A stretch of 5,816 nt of DNA from NCBI GenBank assembly GCA_030631445.1, contig DAOVLD010000127.1:1-5816 (forward strand), given 5' to 3'. Every line of letters starts with the position of its first letter. The first letter of the stretch is position 1. The notes beneath the pieces were generated by a model. The model was not told the DNA's origin. It did not search any database and saw only the letters and a list, made by a program, of their open reading frames with translations. This stretch comes from Bacteroidota bacterium. Lineage in GTDB: Bacteria; Bacteroidota; Bacteroidia; Bacteroidales; VadinHA17. This document shows positions 4,321 to 5,816 of this stretch, piece by piece. The position numbers and the translations under genes are program-made.

Positions 4321-5816
4321 TCACATATTTCTCCGGTATTCTCCTCCTACCTCATAAAGCGCCTGTGATATTTGTCCGATGGAGCAATATTTCGCAGCTT
4401 CAAAAATACCCGGGAAGGTGTTTTGATTAAGGTTTACTGCTCTCTTTAATTTATCAAGCAGACTTATAGATTTTGCTTTATTAATTCTGTGAAGTTCATG
4501 TATCAATTTAACTTGTCTCTTTTTCTCTTCTTTTGTTGACCGGATTACCAGATCAGGCACAATTGTAGGTGAATTGTCTGATGACAGAAAGGTATTAACA
4601 CCCATTATTGGCAATTCACCACTATGTTTAAGACTCTCGTAATAGTGTGATTCTGACTGTATCTTACTTCTCTGATACATTGTTTCCATTGCACCAAGGA
4701 CACCTCCCCTGTCTGTTATCCGGTCAAATTCAGCAAGTACTGCCTCTTCAACAAGTTCGGTTAGTTCGTCAATAATGAATGATCCCTGCAGGGAATTCTG
4801 GTTCTTTGAAAATCCAAGTTCATGATTGATTATCAATTGTATTGCCAGTGCCCTTCGAACAGATTCTTCAGTAGGAGTGGTAATGGCTTCATCATATGCA
4901 TTGGTATGCAACGAATTACAGTTATCATAAATTGCACTCAGCGCCTGAAGGGTTGTTCTGATATCATTAAATTCAATTTCCTGGGCATGTAACGACCTGC
5001 CTGAAGTCTGGATATGATACTTCAGTTTCTGTGAACGGATATTTGCCCCATACTTATATTTCATAGCTTTAGCCCAAATAATTCTTGCTACTCTCCCTAT
5101 CACAGTGTATTCCGGATCGAGACCATTTGAAAAGAAAAAAGAAAGATTTGGCGCAAACTTATCAACCTCCAGTCCACGTGAAATATAATACTCAACAAAA
5201 GTAAAACCATTAGCCAGTGTAAATGCCAGTTGTGAAATAGGATTAGCGCCTGCTTCAGCTATATGATATCCTGAAATGGAAACTGAATAGAAATTACGGA
5301 CATTATTTTCAATAAAATATTCCTGGATATCACCCATTAACTTCAGTGCAAACTCTGTAGAAAAGATACAGGTATTCTGAGCCTGATCTTCTTTAAGAAT
5401 ATCGGCTTGTACCGTACCCCTGATAACAGAAATCGTTTTCTGTTTTATTCTTTTATATATTTCAGCAGGAAGAACCTGATCACCGGTTACTCCGAGTAAC
5501 ATTAAACCCAGTCCGTCACTAAGCTTAGGAAGTTTACCCTTGTATTCCGGCACATTTCTTCCCTGTTTTCTGAAAATTTCTTCTTTCTTTTTCTCTACAT
5601 CCTTTACCAGGCCATTCTTTCTGATATACAATTCGCACTGCTGGTCAATAGCAGCATTCATAAAATATGCGACCATTATTGGAGCCGGACCGTTAATGGT
5701 CATTGAGACAGAAGTTTTTGGATCAATAAGATTAAACCCCGAATAGAGTTTCTTCGCATCATCAAGACAAGCAACTGATACACCTGAATTACCTATTTTT
5801 CCATAAATATCAGGAC
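4321..5816 (-). CDS. icmF: Fused isobutyryl-CoA mutase, C-terminal mutase part (5' end outside window)
   Basis: Adenosylcobalamin-dependent enzyme that interconverts isobutyryl-CoA and n-butyryl-CoA. IcmF normally joins a B12 domain, a MeaI-type GTPase chaperone and the mutase in about 1,100 residues; only the last 497 residues are visible. The frame is open to the window edge, starting [19 protein letters not shown], so the ATG at 5703 is internal. Family stretches: [86 protein letters not shown], and the C-terminus VGGEYRRNM typical of IcmF. In [11 protein letters not shown] the residue matching Arg207 of methylmalonyl-CoA mutase is Gln (codon 5377-5379), the change known for IcmF. The His of SGYH (matching His244) is kept. 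The B12 and GTPase domains cannot be checked here. The kinase-like gene follows on the same strand. Confidence 0.92.
   Translation of the reverse strand, partial: PDIYGKIGNSGVSVACLDDAKKLYSGFNLIDPKTSVSMTINGPAPIMVAYFMNAAIDQQCELYIRKNGLVKDVEKKKEEIFRKQGRNVPEYKGKLPKLSDGLGLMLLGVTGDQVLPAEIYKRIKQKTISVIRGTVQADILKEDQAQNTCIFSTEFALKLMGDIQEYFIENNVRNFYSVSISGYHIAEAGANPISQLAFTLANGFTFVEYYISRGLEVDKFAPNLSFFFSNGLDPEYTVIGRVARIIWAKAMKYKYGANIRSQKLKYHIQTSGRSLHAQEIEFNDIRTTLQALSAIYDNCNSLHTNAYDEAITTPTEESVRRALAIQLIINHELGFSKNQNSLQGSFIIDELTELVEEAVLAEFDRITDRGGVLGAMETMYQRSKIQSESHYYESLKHSGELPIMGVNTFLSSDNSPTIVPDLVIRSTKEEKKRQVKLIHELHRINKAKSISLLDKLKRAVNLNQNTFPGIFEAAKYCSIGQISQALYEVGGEYRRNM

Noticed and set aside
4157..4357. Plus-strand 66-codon frame rich in Phe/Ser/Leu
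   Set aside because: It is the translation of the pyrimidine-rich spacer and overlaps the icmF 3' end antisense. It has no recognisable domain or promoter.
5701..5703. ATG at 5703 as the start of the mutase gene
   Set aside because: The same frame continues upstream to the window edge with strongly family-like sequence ([13 protein letters not shown]).

Overview
The window looks like a chromosomal segment of a Bacteroidota (Bacteroidetes) bacterium, probably from the Bacteroidales/Marinilabiliales side. Three things point there. A promoter of the Bacteroidota -33 TTTG / -7 TAnnTTTG type precedes the tRNA. The genes lack clear Shine-Dalgarno sequences. The AT-rich intergenic DNA is full of short repeats of a kind I associate with this phylum. 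The assignment is inferred from sequence style, not from a search.

Layout. Positions 1-660 hold no protein gene. They contain a 12-bp tandem repeat, two copies of an ~82-bp structured repeat, three hairpins that look like intrinsic terminators and share AGACC/GGTCT arms, a long palindrome, and a tRNA-Pro(GGG) gene on the minus strand with a recognisable promoter. Positions 661-1006 are a repeat-bearing intergenic stretch with a candidate promoter for the next genes. On the plus strand, trxB (NADPH thioredoxin reductase) is followed after 10 bp by a PaaI-type hotdog thioesterase. Positions 2502-2962 are a convergent intergenic region. It is built from a perfect 24-bp inverted repeat enclosing a tetranucleotide microsatellite, a small decayed ORF and an inner inverted repeat, followed by a 9-bp repeat array.

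On the minus strand, reading right to left, the 3' part of icmF (fused isobutyryl-CoA mutase; 497 residues visible, 5' end outside the window) is followed after 257 bp by a butyrate-kinase-family gene. The mutase keeps the Gln that separates isobutyryl-CoA mutases from methylmalonyl-CoA mutases. The kinase-like protein keeps the Buk fold signature over its full length but has substitutions in nearly every phosphate, nucleotide and catalytic motif. This is the most unusual point in the window.

How the genes could work together (inference): IcmF interconverts isobutyryl-CoA and n-butyryl-CoA. A true butyrate kinase would turn the acyl phosphate made from such CoA esters into acid plus ATP. The two adjacent genes therefore suggest a branched/straight C4 acyl-CoA locus in which the local Buk homologue is either a pseudoenzyme or has a changed chemistry. 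trxB and the thioesterase form a separate two-gene unit facing the other way. No CRISPR array, phage gene or transposase is visible.
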